Assembly (NCBI GenBank): GCA_031472005.1
Contig: PZJY01000008.1
Location: forward strand, 1,426,001-1,490,000
Reading direction: 5' to 3'
From: Tetracladium setigerum
Taxonomy: Eukaryota; Ascomycota; Leotiomycetes; Helotiales
Length of the DNA: 64,000 bases
The position numbers and the translations under genes are program-made. Below are positions 36,134-47,289 of this stretch, one piece after another; positions within the stretch are counted from its first letter, which is position 1; each line of letters begins with the position of its first letter. Under the pieces are notes generated by a model. It ran no database searches. It saw only the letters and a program-made list of their open reading frames with translations, and had not been told where the DNA came from.

Positions 36134-38267
36134 CTACTCCTCCCTCCTCCGCATGAACTCAATCTCAGCAGTTACGTTCGGCGAAACACTCACTATGATG
36201 ATATACAATCATTAGTAAATCTCTCACTTCCCGATAAAACAACCACAGAAGCAACAAAAGTCCCAATAATCGAAGAGGCATTTATTTCTTTCCAAAAGAG
36301 ATATGTGACTTACAATCATTGACTATGTTCTTCGGTCTCTTCTCCACCCCACCAACTAACCCATTATCATCTTTCAGCCTAAAATCCCAATTCCTCAGCA
36401 TTTCAATCAGCATAATTTTGATCTCGTTGCTGGCGAAGAAGCGACCTGGACAGGCGTGAGCGCCGTGGCCGAAAACGAGGGATTCGGGGGATGTGGTGAC
36501 GAATTCTAGGTATCGATAAAAGGTAGCTATTAGCACTTCCTCCTGCCTACTAGACTTTGTGAAAGTTTTTATCCGACTTGTCTTCTAGAGAGGATGGCAA
36601 CTAAGCATTTTGATTTTTGGATGTTTGTATTGTAAGATTACGTACGATGCATGTTTTCTTTGCCATCCATGGCACGGAGGTTGGAGAAGCGGAATCCGGA
36701 GAATTCGGTGGGTGGTGCTGTGAAGGGAGGGTTGTATGAAGGAGAGAATGCTGTGGTGAGAGCGGAGGTGTGGACCTGAGATGCGTTTAGTATGAGTTTT
36801 CTCATGATAACTAGGGATGGAGTTTCTTATACAACATACTGCATGAGCTGGAAAAGCAATTCGTGTACCAGCAGGAATTGTATGGCCGGTTGAGAGAGTG
36901 AGCGGTGCTGTTGTGATTCGTCCATGGGAGACTGAGAATAGTCAGTAAGTATTTATCTTAAGGTACCTAGGTAGTATGTGTTAATGTGCATTGAAAACTT
37001 ACCATATGCAGGTGGAGAAAGGCGTTGGGATTCTTTGAGAAAACTGTCAAGTTTTCGTAATTTGACGAGGCTCTGCTTCTTTAGTTTCAGGAATCCGTCA
37101 CCATCTATATCATAGCCGTCTTCTGCAATCACCTGTTCCAGCTCGTCTCTGAGGGGTTGAATATACTCTCGTCGCGCAACCATGTCGTAAATTGCGTGAC
37201 AGACCGCCATGGTTGTGGTATGGATAGATGCGAAAGATACTGAAAAACATTAAGGTATGTATACAAATTCACATAACGAATGCTTACTTACAGGCCATTT
37301 GATTAGTAGCCAAAACCTCGGGATCTCGACGCTGGTCATCGGCAGTATGTCTGAGAATCCAGGAAATAAAAGTGCCCTGCTCATCTCCAGACTCTTCACT
37401 CTGGATTTTCTCGTTCCCTTTTTTGGAAAGTTGCACATCCAAAATTGGTTGCAGCAATTTTCCGCTTTGTATTCGGTGCTGGTGAACACGTTTGACTTCC
37501 GGCAGACGAGCTGATAATAATCCTCGCATCCAAGGGGGGTATTTAAGTGCTGCATCTTTGGCAGCGACACAATTCACAGTATAGTTGATCGTAGAAGTGA
37601 TCCATTCTTCCTCCCTGCTGAGAGGTCTCCCAACGAACACACGTCCACTCACCAAAGCGACAATCCGCAGCATTTTTGCATACAAATGAAATGAAGTCCA
37701 TTCTCTGCACTCTCCAAACTCTGTATCATAGGCATACCGGATTTCATCTTGTAAACCGTCCGTAGTGCTAGCAATGTGTCTTGGGAGATCATGCGTAACG
37801 GATCGGAGAACTTCTGGCTTAAAATTTCCAATTCCGGTATGTTTAACTAGAAAGATGTCTTGAACTAGCTTGTGGAAAGAGACTTTATCTTCAGGGAGGT
37901 TACGAAATTCGTCCAGTGTTGATATCGGAAGGATCACAAGCGGAGGAGATGTGGGTAGAACGAAGGGGGTATCCGGGTACTTAAACGATTCGGTCAGCTC
38001 CTGTTTTCGTGTTTGAATAGGTCAGATACCGACCTTTTCAACGCCTTCTAGTAGGTCCTCCTTATCAAAGTTTGTCCCAGCGTTTCCAAGTACAGGTAGA
38101 TCAAGTCTACGAGAATTTCGTTCAAGGTAATATGTTATGCTGGCTACTACGAGGAGAATAAGCGCCACACTTGGAGAAGCCAGAATTCTCGATACCGGAA
38201 TCGTAGGATCTATCGAGCTAAGGGTAACCAAAGTCATGTTGTAAGTTGTAGAAGTCCAAAAGTTCAT
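36134..38267 (-). CDS. Cytochrome P450 monooxygenase, membrane-anchored
   Basis: Start ATG 38267; an N-terminal hydrophobic anchor (SVALILLVVASITYYL) is followed by RLDLPVLG and, across a 54 bp intron (37980-38033), KYPDTPFVLPT. The I-helix has FASIHTTT (A/G-x-x-T position), the K-helix has KESQR (ExxR), and the heme loop is FGHGAHACPGRFFA with the axial Cys. The last exon ends RREE-TAG at 36134-36136. This is a full class II (ER) P450 with all landmarks, about 500 residues, in roughly seven exons. The KYPDTPF...LPEDKVSF segment resembles P450s annotated as ent-kaurene-oxidase-like, but the substrate cannot be read. No terpene, polyketide or other biosynthetic genes flank it, so it looks like a stand-alone P450. 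Confidence 0.92.
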
Positions 38268-41200
38268 AAATTGACAGAAACTTCCTGGAAATTTTTCAGA
38301 TACTCAAATAACATGAAATAAAGAAGGAAGAGGAGAGTTATATTTATATGGATGTTCGCACATGTGCGATTCCGTCTCCAACTTGAGTCTGTGCAACCAC
38401 TACTCTGCTCTTCCCCAACAAAACCGAAATGGATTGCACTATCTCATGTGCATTATTCGGAAGTTGGTACTTTCCAGTTCCCTATCTCATTCGGGATGAG
38501 CCAATTGGCGCAATACATAATCTTCTGACCTGCGTCTGAGTTGTATCACGTTACACTTGCTCTTTTCTATGTACAACCGGCCTTTGATTTCCCGATGTAT
38601 GAACGGGATGTGTGCACAATACAAAGATCGCTGATGTCGAACCGTTCTCTTTCTAAGTTGCCCTCCTGATCCTCAAGCTCGGATCGAGAGGTTTTCTATT
38701 TGCTGGCTCGCGTACGCGTTCGATCAATCTTCAGCCCAGCGTCACACCAAACGCGGCGGGGCATGGGGCAACTCTATCGCCACGTCTTTCTTTACAAGTG
38801 CCGGAGAAAGGAAGGCACTGTAACGTGCTGTGATGTGATAGTATGCTCGAGGCCCTGCAGGCACACATTTTGGGCCTGTGAGAGGTATAAGGACATTTCC
38901 CAACGACCGGTCGTTCTGGACAACTGTTACCGCGCTAATCGCAAACAATTATGACCAAAAATGGCAAAACTAGTGGTTGTAAGAACTCACGGAATGGATT
39001 GAATTTCAAAAACTTAGTACTCTCAAACTTGAGACTATAACTTTAAATAAATTCCTTGAATGGAAAGAACTTCGTAGCCTTCGAGGTCGCTTGTTAATCA
39101 TATTCTTACTAATTACCAAATCGAAATACTTTTGTGTTCCACCACCTTTAAAACCTGCTATTTCTGGCACACACTGGTGCTGCTCGCCTCTTGAAATTGA
39201 CAATTGCTCCACGATCAGCAAGTTTCTTGATGTAAGAGCTCTTTCACAGCCTTGAAAAGAGTGTCAGCTTCAATCAATTTCTCACGTGTACAGCACGTGA
39301 GCATCAAAACCTCATATTCTTCGGATCAACATGACCTCATGGAAAAACGTGGGCTCCCGTCCTGACGCATCTGCCATTATTGCAAATGCGCCTTTCTTTC
39401 TATCTGGCGGAGATTACCCGAAAGAAACAGCCCACTGGCCATGGAAGCGACGCAGACTCGGCTTGCGATACAGCAACACAATCGCGATTCGTGAAGCCTA
39501 CTAAATCTAAGATTTGCAGCACTCTACAGTACTGTATCGACCTTTTGTCAGCTTACCCTTCCATGTATCTTTCTTGGTGGCATGGCTTGCCGTGGCTAAC
39601 TCGATGGCATCACAGTGTTCCACGAGAGAGAACATTTTCAGGCAAACTGCAGTGCCACGAAGTTGCAAACTTGCAAGACCTCTCGCAAGCTCTCGCTTGA
39701 AGTTCGAAAGCCAAAGCCTTGTCAAGAATCAAGAGATTATCGATTCTCGAGTCTCTCCTGACTCCTGAGAGTTGAAAACTTGAGACAGAGGAAATTGGGT
39801 TGTCACCCCGCCGCAAATACCCTTCACTTCCTTAGAGGACCTACGGCAACATGGGATTGTACGAAATTGCATGCGAACAAGGGAGACTGAGATCCAATTT
39901 CATTCAAGTCCTGCTTTTCGGTTGTCCCAGCATATGAGCAGATGCCTTCACCAGGCTCAGCATCACCTGAAATTTGGAAGAAACGCGCGATAAATCTCCT
40001 TTTAATGAATGAGGTCTGGACTTGCCACCGCTTTGTTGTTGTTGTTGGGATGACAGGAGACAGGCAGACAGTTCCAGCCACAAAGCCAAGCTTAGGTCAG
40101 CCAGGGGCCCTCGCTTATGCCCCTGAAACGTCCTCGGCTGCATGCGCCGCGAGATTATGTCAAAGAGGAATTTTCATTTTCAAAGCGGAGCTTGTCGCAT
40201 TCTTCTCGAGATTAACTGCATGCCTGCTCGTATTATTATCGGAGCTACTCGTATCTGGAGGAGTCTCTCTTTAGTCTTGCGAAATGTGTTAGTGAGAGAC
40301 TGTTGATGATTGCCACCTCTCTCTTCGCTTAGAATTGCAAACTCTCAACCCTGATCATCACTCCTCACATTGACTCCTCACATCATCCGCAATGTTGATG
40401 TGACCAACAGTCCAAGGGTACGTACCTGCAGAAACAGAACGCCAAAGTGTCTGGGCTACTCCTGCACTGCGGCTGCCGTTTCTTCCAGATCAACTGTGAT
40501 TTGACCGCCGTTGACATCTGGACCTCCGAATTGCTGGGATTCGTTTTGGAAGCCAATCAAAACCAAACAACAGAGACGATTCCACCAACGACACCTTCGA
40601 GATGTGAAACAACGCCAGGCCGAGGCGCGGGGAGCCTCTGGCGCCAATCCAGGATCAATTGACTCAAGGATCATTTGCATTTAGAACCCCCACTTCATAT
40701 CGAGAGCGATCTTAACTTCTTGAACGAGCCTAGCAAATGCTTTTACAAACAAGGTCAGGGATGCCGACGACCAGGTCTATTCAATCTCAGCAAATGAGAT
40801 TGCCGATGAAAGAGCGGGCGGATACCGGACATCGTGCCCTTTCCATTGACAAGCCATGCTCGGTAGCCGGAGCGGTTGCTCAAAATATATTGGATTATAT
40901 TGATCCCAGTTTCACGGGGCTCAAAGTTGACGACCTCACCATGGAGTAAAGTTGGTAAGGACGGCGATTGGGTCTTTGGGGCTCTTTTCGGCATGACAAA
41001 CTTGTCACCTCCTCGCTTCCAAGTTCCCCCCTTGGGTCTTGGAAGCAAATTGGTACTCGCTCTCGAGAGTATATGAGGGAATTGGTTCCCATCTTTCTCA
41101 GTTTACCATCCTCATCCACATTCACTGTCTTTTGCCTGTTATCTGTTTGTCGCGCAAGTCGCTTCTGTCACTCATTCGTGTCTTCACACATTACATTCAT

Positions 41201-41296
41201 TTTGAATTATCATACTTTCGCTCAACAGTTAGATTCGTTCTTCACACATTTTCACCCACTTACAAAGCACTTCTCGAACCACACACACCTTTCACC
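38268..41296. other. 3.0 kb spacer upstream of P450 and AA9 genes
   Basis: Both flanking genes point outward, so both promoters are here. No supportable gene: the frames between 39,380 and 40,660 are short and lack motifs. A TTG trinucleotide run is at about 40,024-40,037. The last 200 bp are CT-rich, consistent with the AA9 5' leader. Confidence 0.5.
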
Positions 41297-42556
41297 ATGA
41301 AGTACACTCAATTCTTTGTCGCAGCCGCGATGGCCGCAGTTGCTGATGCGCACGCCCGTATCTGGAGCATTGCCGTGGATGGTGTTTCCCAAGGAAACGG
41401 ATTGGAAGCTGGAGGTTACATTCGTTCTCCACCAACCAACAGCCCTCTCAAGGATCTTACCTCAAAAGATCTCACATGTAACGTCAACAACGTTAAGGCA
41501 GCCAAGACTGTCACCGTCAAGGCTGGTGCCAAGGTCAGTCCATTGACGTTGAGTTAGAAGGATAGCCATTTAACAGAATTACTAGGTCACTGTTCAATGG
41601 TACCACGATTCCGATAGCCCATCTGATGATATCATCGATCCATCCCACAAGGGACCAGTCATGGTTTATATTGCCCCTACCGCATCCAACGGTGCCGGTA
41701 ACGTCTGGATCAAGCTTGCCGAAGCTGGTTACTCTGGAGGAGTTTGGGCCGTCGACACCTTGATTAAGAACCGAGGACAACACAGCTTCACGGTTCCAGC
41801 TGCTCTTGCCGATGGCGAGTACCTCATCAGACCTGAGATTATTGCAAGCCACGAATCCGATACTGCATTCGACAAGAACCCCGCCCGTGGAGCTCAACTT
41901 TACATGGCATGCATTCAAATTAAGGTTGTCTCTGGTGGATCTGTTGTACGTTCGAATACTTCTTCATTTGATGCGGCAATACTAAATTCTTCATAGGCTC
42001 TCCCCGCCGGTGTTGCCATTCCAGGTGTTTACTCTTACTCCGACCCAGGAATCCTTTTCAACATCTATGGAGGTTACACTAGCTACACTATCCCAGGACC
42101 CAAGGTCTGGACCCCTGCCGCTGGCGGATCTCCTGCTCCAGCACCAACAACCACTCTCAAGACTACCACAAAAGCCCCAGCTGCCACCACCACAAAAGCT
42201 GCTGTAGCTACTACAACATCTAAGGCTGCAGCTCAAGTGACCACAACCAAGGCACCAGTCCCCACGACCACTAAAGCTGCTTCTCCAGTGACTACCAGCA
42301 AGTCATCGAGTAAGCCAGCCTGCCCTGCCCCAAGTACTGTAACTGAGATCATCACCGTAGGTGCGCCAGCGCCAACCGGAGCTTCCACGGCCTCTGCGAC
42401 CAAATACGGCCAATGGTAAGTCATCATCCATCCGCTAGAAAACACAAAGGACTAACTCAATCCCTCAGTGGCGGTATCGGTTTCACCGGACCAAAGACCT
42501 GTGTCTCTGGATCTACCTGCACTGTCCAAAACGCATGGTACTCCCAGTGCTTGTAA
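41297..42556 (+). CDS. AA9 lytic polysaccharide monooxygenase with C-terminal CBM1
   Basis: Four exons (41297-41533, 41586-41945, 41997-42415, 42469-42556) give 367 residues. Signal peptidase cleavage after VADA leaves His19 as the mature N-terminus (HARIWS), the first half of the copper histidine brace. The second His is His100 in SHKGPVMVYIA, and the axial Tyr is Tyr185 in GAQLYMACIQIKV. After the catalytic domain comes a Thr/Lys/Ala-rich, O-glycosylation-prone linker with TTTKAP-type repeats (about residues 240-320), then a CBM1 (CGGIGFTGPKTC...AWYSQCL) with the four Cys expected. AA9 enzymes oxidatively cleave cellulose or other beta-glucans using copper and H2O2/O2. Presence of CBM1 points to crystalline cellulose. 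Secreted, probably under carbon-catabolite and cellulose control. Confidence 0.96.
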
Positions 42557-43167
42557 ATCAACCCGTCTCGACCTCCTTCCGGACCGAGGCCATGAATGGA
42601 TGAAAATTCCCCGCCTCATCTAAAAAAGAAGAACGAATTCACTTCAACTGTATATTTAAACCAAAAGAAAGAGGAAAAGCTTCCTGCAGAGCAGGAAAAT
42701 GCAACTCCCGAACGATCCTTTTTTTCGTTCAGGGTGTGTAGTAGAGTCAAGCGTCGGCGTCATTCTTACTTTTTGGGGTGGCCCGGCGGTCGGTAAATTC
42801 TTGTACATAGAATTCATGAAATATTATGGGATACAGATCTCAATGTTCAAAAAACAAAAACATTCAAAAATAGCCTCCTGTTGCTTGAATTTGTGGTGTG
42901 GATTGGTCAAGATATGTACATAGATATCCTTGACGTGAGACTGTTGATGTTGGTTAAGAGGCCTCGCTTACGGAGCTTGGCGAGGTAAAGGAGGTAGATA
43001 CCAAGGACATATCGAAAAAAAAGACTCTGGCTCTACTGCAGCATAGAGGATATGACTATGGAATGAACCTACTTTAGAACACCTACGGTGAAATAGGTAG
43101 GTATCTCAGCTTCGGTAGCTTCGCCACATCCCCTTTGGTTCGAAAATCTTGAATCGCACTGCGCATA
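42557..43167. other. AA9 3' flank and upstream region of the next gene
   Basis: About 610 bp, A-rich at the left (3' UTR-like). No gene or RNA seen. Ends in the 5' region of the putative endonuclease-like gene. Confidence 0.45.
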
Positions 43168-43764
43168 ATGTCGGACCCGGACGTCAGGATCTTCTGGCGA
43201 GAGGTAGCTTTGAGATATGCTTTCCCAGTGAGGAAGAAGGAGCAAAACTGTCTTGTTCTCGGACCACAAAGCAACATCACAGGCAAGACATATGTCTACA
43301 CAACATGGCCTTGCAAGAAATGCACCAAAGAAGACAGAGACAGGAAGGTGGAGAATGCGCCGAAAGTCTTCCAATCAAAGGGATTTCCGATCGGTGCGCT
43401 GCTGCTCTCCGGAGCTGTGCTGTTCACCCGCAAAATCGATCTATTGACCTTCATGGGTCACTGGAAAGTGTCTCATCTTCGTGGCACAAGTGATTGCGTA
43501 AATGTCTTCCACCTATGGGTTGACTGTTGCGATCAGAACAAGGCACGAAACCCCTGTCGCAGCGACGACGGCGAAGAAGGGGATTGCATTCATGGACCTA
43601 TGGAATGCATAACACCGGCGGATGAGGCCGTGGTTATCAAGCACACGTCAATCCCAGTGTAAGTTTGATTCACTCTCAAAGTATTGTGGTATTCTAATGC
43701 TTGTAGGGCACCGGTTCTCAGTGGTGAAGATGGAGACATACGACCTCCGTGGAATGGACTTTGA
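43168..43764 (+). CDS. Protein with zinc-binding His-Me-endonuclease-like loop, 3' end uncertain
   Basis: Two exons as read (43168-43658, 43707-43764) give 182 residues. Residues about 125-170 contain SHL, a Cys seven residues on (SHLRGTSDC), HL, CC, an N-x-x-R-x-x-C (NKARNPC) and a closing C-x-H-x-P-x-x-C (CIHGPMEC). This Cys/His spacing fits the zinc-binding loop of His-Me (HNH-like) homing endonucleases found as small nuclear genes in many fungi. I do not see a convincing catalytic HNH triad beyond this, and the role is unknown. The exon 2 frame stops at 43762, but a different frame over the same stretch (KMETYDLRGMDFDDGEPYQ) looks more protein-like and can be continued downstream, so the true 3' end may differ, or the gene may be damaged. 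Confidence 0.5.
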
Positions 43765-44349
43765 TGATGGTGAGCCATACCAGGTGTGAAGGAGCAGCAA
43801 AACGACCCCCGGCGAAGAAGCGTCGCAAACAGTGGAGAAGAGCTAGGGGTCAGCCAATATCAAACGAAAGGCCGACGAGGAAGAGCTTCGTGCTCGCGAA
43901 GATAGGGATAAGGTTACCAATCAAACCTTACTCGCTCCCAGCATAGATGATGAACATACAAGTACATCCGACGACATTCCAACCCTAACCAAGTTTTCAA
44001 GACACGGTGCGAGAAGCGTATTCAGACTTACAAGGCCAAAAAGGCCAATCAACCCAGTTACTTTGACGACTTAAAGGGTAGCTAGTTAGACTTGGATGTG
44101 AAGATTCCCATCCTGCGTAAGGTCTCTATTATCAAACGAGCCCGTAATACACTTGTTTCCTCGAGCGATGGAGACGCCTTTCCTAACCAAAGGAAGAACC
44201 TCGTGAGATCCATCTGAGGTCTCGCCTTGGAAAAGTCAGCGGCGACCAAATCAAGCGCACCACCGAAGAAGAAGGAGAAGAAGAGTTGGTTTGAGGAGAG
44301 CGATGACGAGAAACCTCGCAAGCGAACTCTGCCAAGCACACGCGAATAG
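43765..44349 (+). pseudogene. Coding-like remnant or unresolved 3' exons of the endonuclease-like gene
   Basis: Plus-strand segments read like protein in two different frames. Frame A (from about 43707) gives KMETYDLRGMDFDDGEPYQ, is cut by TGA 43787 and TAG 43844, then gives KRKADEEELRAREDRDKVTN up to about 44017. Frame B gives TYKAKKANQPSYFDDLKGS (stop 44083), then DLDVKIPILRKVSIIKRARN (stop 44215) and a Lys/Glu-rich tail PPKKKEKKSWFEESDDE ending TAG 44347. An intron 43784-43846 would remove the first two stops, but the frame A to B switch has no plausible intron. A decayed gene, or an intact one with introns I cannot place. Confidence 0.4.
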
Positions 44350-45656
44350 AGTCTCATTATGGGAGGATGGTATGGACGAAACGTTTAGGGTCTGGCTTGT
44401 TTGACGTTTTTCTATGGGACAGCGGTTGATGTTTTACTGGTAGATATGGGCGGCGTTCCTCAGAGAAGATTGTTCCTCAGAGTTTGGGAATATGGTTCGG
44501 GCATTCCTTATCTGACATTGCTATTGGATAACGGTTGATTCTTTTTGCTGTAAACGAGGGTTCTGCCACCTCCATTTCCGAAGCTCTTATTGCATCCCGA
44601 AGAGACCATCTGAAGCTCATCATTGCGGGTGGTCCAAAACAGCTTGTATGATATCCAAGATCAGCTACACGACTCCACTGCCAAATTTGCGTCTGCGACC
44701 CGCTAATCCTCTCGCAAGAGACATGCAGCGGTCTTTTATGGGCACGACGCACGAAGAGAACATTTTGAAATCATATCAAGGCGCAGGCAGTAGATGAGAA
44801 TTTACAGATTGTCAATTGTATGCCTGTGCGAGGTTGACGGTGTAGCTATGCTAATGTGCAATGATGATCTCTTGAAGCAAGTTTTAGATGGGACGCCGCC
44901 CAGAGTCTTCAGTCACCGTGGACACATTCTCTCTAAGCCTCCTAGGCCAGTCATTCCCGGGTGTGATATAAGAACAGAGATGATGTTTGCCGCATAACAC
45001 CAAGCCTTCAGGTATAACCTCTCATCTGCTCCTCGTTCTTCAACTGGCATATCCAACGCCTCCTTGAGCCGGGTGTTTTCCTTGCAATGCCAATATCTTG
45101 GAATTAGTCGTGGGATGGCGCCTGCGAGTTTGAATATCGTGACTGCGATGGAAGTACGACGGGTAAATTTCACCGCATGCTTGCCATGGAGGGAAGTTGA
45201 GAAAATCTGCGGCGTCTCCTTACTACGGGAGTAAGGCTTCCAAGCGTAGTCTCAATCTGTTCGCGAGTCAAACCTGCCAGCTAATTATGCCAGACAAGAT
45301 CATGCACATTGCAACCTTCAACTATCTCGCGCGTTCTGGAATACTCCTGTAAATCTGAACGGCTAGACGGATGATCGCAAATTTAAAATCTTGCTCTTGG
45401 GTGTCGAACAATTCCTTTACCATGCATTGCTTTGTACAGAAAGACTTGACGTAACTCATGCAAATTATAATAACTCATCGTGGCGGCACATGATATAAAA
45501 ATTGAGGTGTAAATAAGCTCCAGCCAGGGAAGAAAGCTCTCGGAGGATCTCAAATGAAAGAGCATGAGATGATGTACGCCGTGAAGATTGAAGTCACTCT
45601 CCAGACGGATACAAAGTATCGAAAATATAATAAACCAAATGATGACGGCCATCCAT
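44350..45656. other. 1.3 kb with no supportable gene
   Basis: Scattered 60-90 codon frames on the minus strand (around 44,477-44,752, 44,913-45,173 and 45,383-45,652) have no good start context, introns or motifs. The last follows directly on the acyltransferase stop and is probably its 3' UTR read by chance. Confidence 0.45.
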
Positions 45657-46744
45657 CTACCTTCTTCTCTTCGACCAAGCTTCAGTAAATGCTAGCTTAT
45701 CCTTCACTGTCAATCCCACCCTCTTCACACGTCCAAGTCGAGCAAGCGCCTCTCCCACTTTGTCCAAAACCTTTCTCTCGTCTTCATTAACATCCGCTGC
45801 TGACTCGCTGAAACTAGCCAATGTATCGGTACTACTCGTCATGCCAGAGTCTTCCCCAAGCGTGTCGAGGAAGTTGGTTAAATATTTATCTTTCTTGTCC
45901 GTGGGCGAATCACTTGGTTTGGATGTGTTGTACACAACCTCTGCAATTCGGACTCGAATGCAATGAGTTGGGTGTGAAAGAAGATTCCAAATGAATGACC
46001 AGTATAGGCCTGGAAGTGGTGTGGTGACATCTGGAGGGGTATATCGAAGACTGATTGGGAAGATCTTGGTCTTTGGTGGGGTCGTGAGAAGACTAGGACT
46101 GAATGGTAGGATCCCTCTTCCGTTGGTGGTGGTACACTCTGGGAATACCACAATGACCCTCTCTGGATGCTCTGCCACGAGCGTCTTTAAATCCGTCATC
46201 TTTGCATTCTTGAGAGGATATTCCTGTGGTTTCCGAAGCGCGCGAAGGATTGCACCGAGCAGGGAGATGTACTCGACTTGTCGTGTATGGGGGTATGAGA
46301 TTGTGAAAATGGGATCGAAAATAGCGGCTAAATATAGCGAGTCGATTGGAGAGGTAAATGATGATGCGATAATATTCGAGGGTTCAGGTACTCTCCCCTC
46401 GTGTTTTTTGGCCAGAGATCCCTTCTTCACTCCATCAATTTGTAGATCAATCCACCATATTCCCGGAATACCCAATATCAACCATAATATAGCTTTCTTG
46501 ACCAACGAGCCCAGTGGAAACCATTGCAAAAATAGGAAGTAGGCAGCAGCGATCGTGAGAAACAATGGAAATCTGAATAAAAAGAGAAAGATGTGGAGGG
46601 GTAGATAGACACCAGCTGGGGGCGAGGATGCGGAGAAGAAGGGTGCGATTCCAGATCCTAGATATAATGTGTTAGCCTCCTCTTCTATCTCTTGTGATAT
46701 GTGAAAGACGGACCTCGATCACGAAATTGGGAATATTTCTCCAT
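45657..46744 (-). CDS. LOA1: PlsC-type acyltransferase, Loa1/Vps66 family
   Basis: Two exons (46744-46714, 46657-45657) sum to 1,032 nt, 343 residues. N-terminal hydrophobic helices (IFLFLFRFPLFLTIAAAYFLFLQWFPLG; LVKKAILWLILGIPGIWWIDL) are followed by acyltransferase blocks: NIIASSFTSPIDSLYLAA in place of NHxxxxD, and VFPECTTTNGRGILPF matching the FPEGT(R/T)S block. The degenerate first block is typical of the yeast Loa1/Vps66 group, a lysophosphatidic acid acyltransferase of ER and lipid droplets affecting triacylglycerol and vesicle sorting. The C-terminal part is Ser/Asp-rich. The start is supported by the phase match over a 56 bp intron. Divergent from the kinesin gene. Confidence 0.87.
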
Positions 46745-47289
46745 TTTTCTTATCGTTGTAGATTGGGCGTGAACTGGCCAACTTTTTTTTTGTTTAAGTA
46801 GTGAGGTCAGCGGCGGCGGGGAGAATTATAATGGCATCTCCAAGTCGGACAACGTGATTGTCGGATATCAGCGAAAGCGAAGTTGATGTTTGAAGGCCAT
46901 GTATCAGTTTTGGGTTGGGAGTTGAGAGTTGAGGGTTGTGCAGAGAAAGCCAGGTCGCAAAGATGGAATGTTGTCGCAAATGGATAATCCCACAGACAGA
47001 TTGCTTGCTCGTGAAGACTTGGCCGCCCAGACGCCAAGCCAACGCCGTTTCCGGGTCAACCAGCGCCAATTGTTTGTCAATGAGATTCGAGCAACCTCCG
47101 TTGATATTGGTGGAGATACAGCAGCAGCGAAAGTTGGATTGCAACGCTATTTAGAGTCGCCAAACGCCTTCAAGAACTTCGCATAACTCTCAAATCGCCC
47201 CAAGATCTCGATATCACAACAAAACAGCTTTTTTGGCTTTGCGCGACTGCTTTGACTGATCTGCAGCCGCGACGCCATACACAACAAAG
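46745..47289. promoter_or_regulatory. Divergent region, acyltransferase / kinesin-14
   Basis: 545 bp between two outward start codons. The frame over 46,930-47,186 on the plus strand has no intron or motif and I do not call it a gene. Confidence 0.5.

Noticed and set aside
37980..38033. Apparent early stop in the P450 after EGVEK
   Set aside because: A 54-bp intron joins EGVEK to YPDTPF in phase 0, matching the family.
38268..41296. Possible secondary-metabolite cluster around the P450
   Set aside because: Neighbours are Nup82 and an AA9 enzyme; no backbone synthase, transferase or transporter is near it.
45383..45652. Minus-strand frame with hydrophobic segments directly after the acyltransferase stop
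   Set aside because: It lies in the likely 3' UTR, has no independent promoter space, and hydrophobic stretches are common in AT-rich chance frames.
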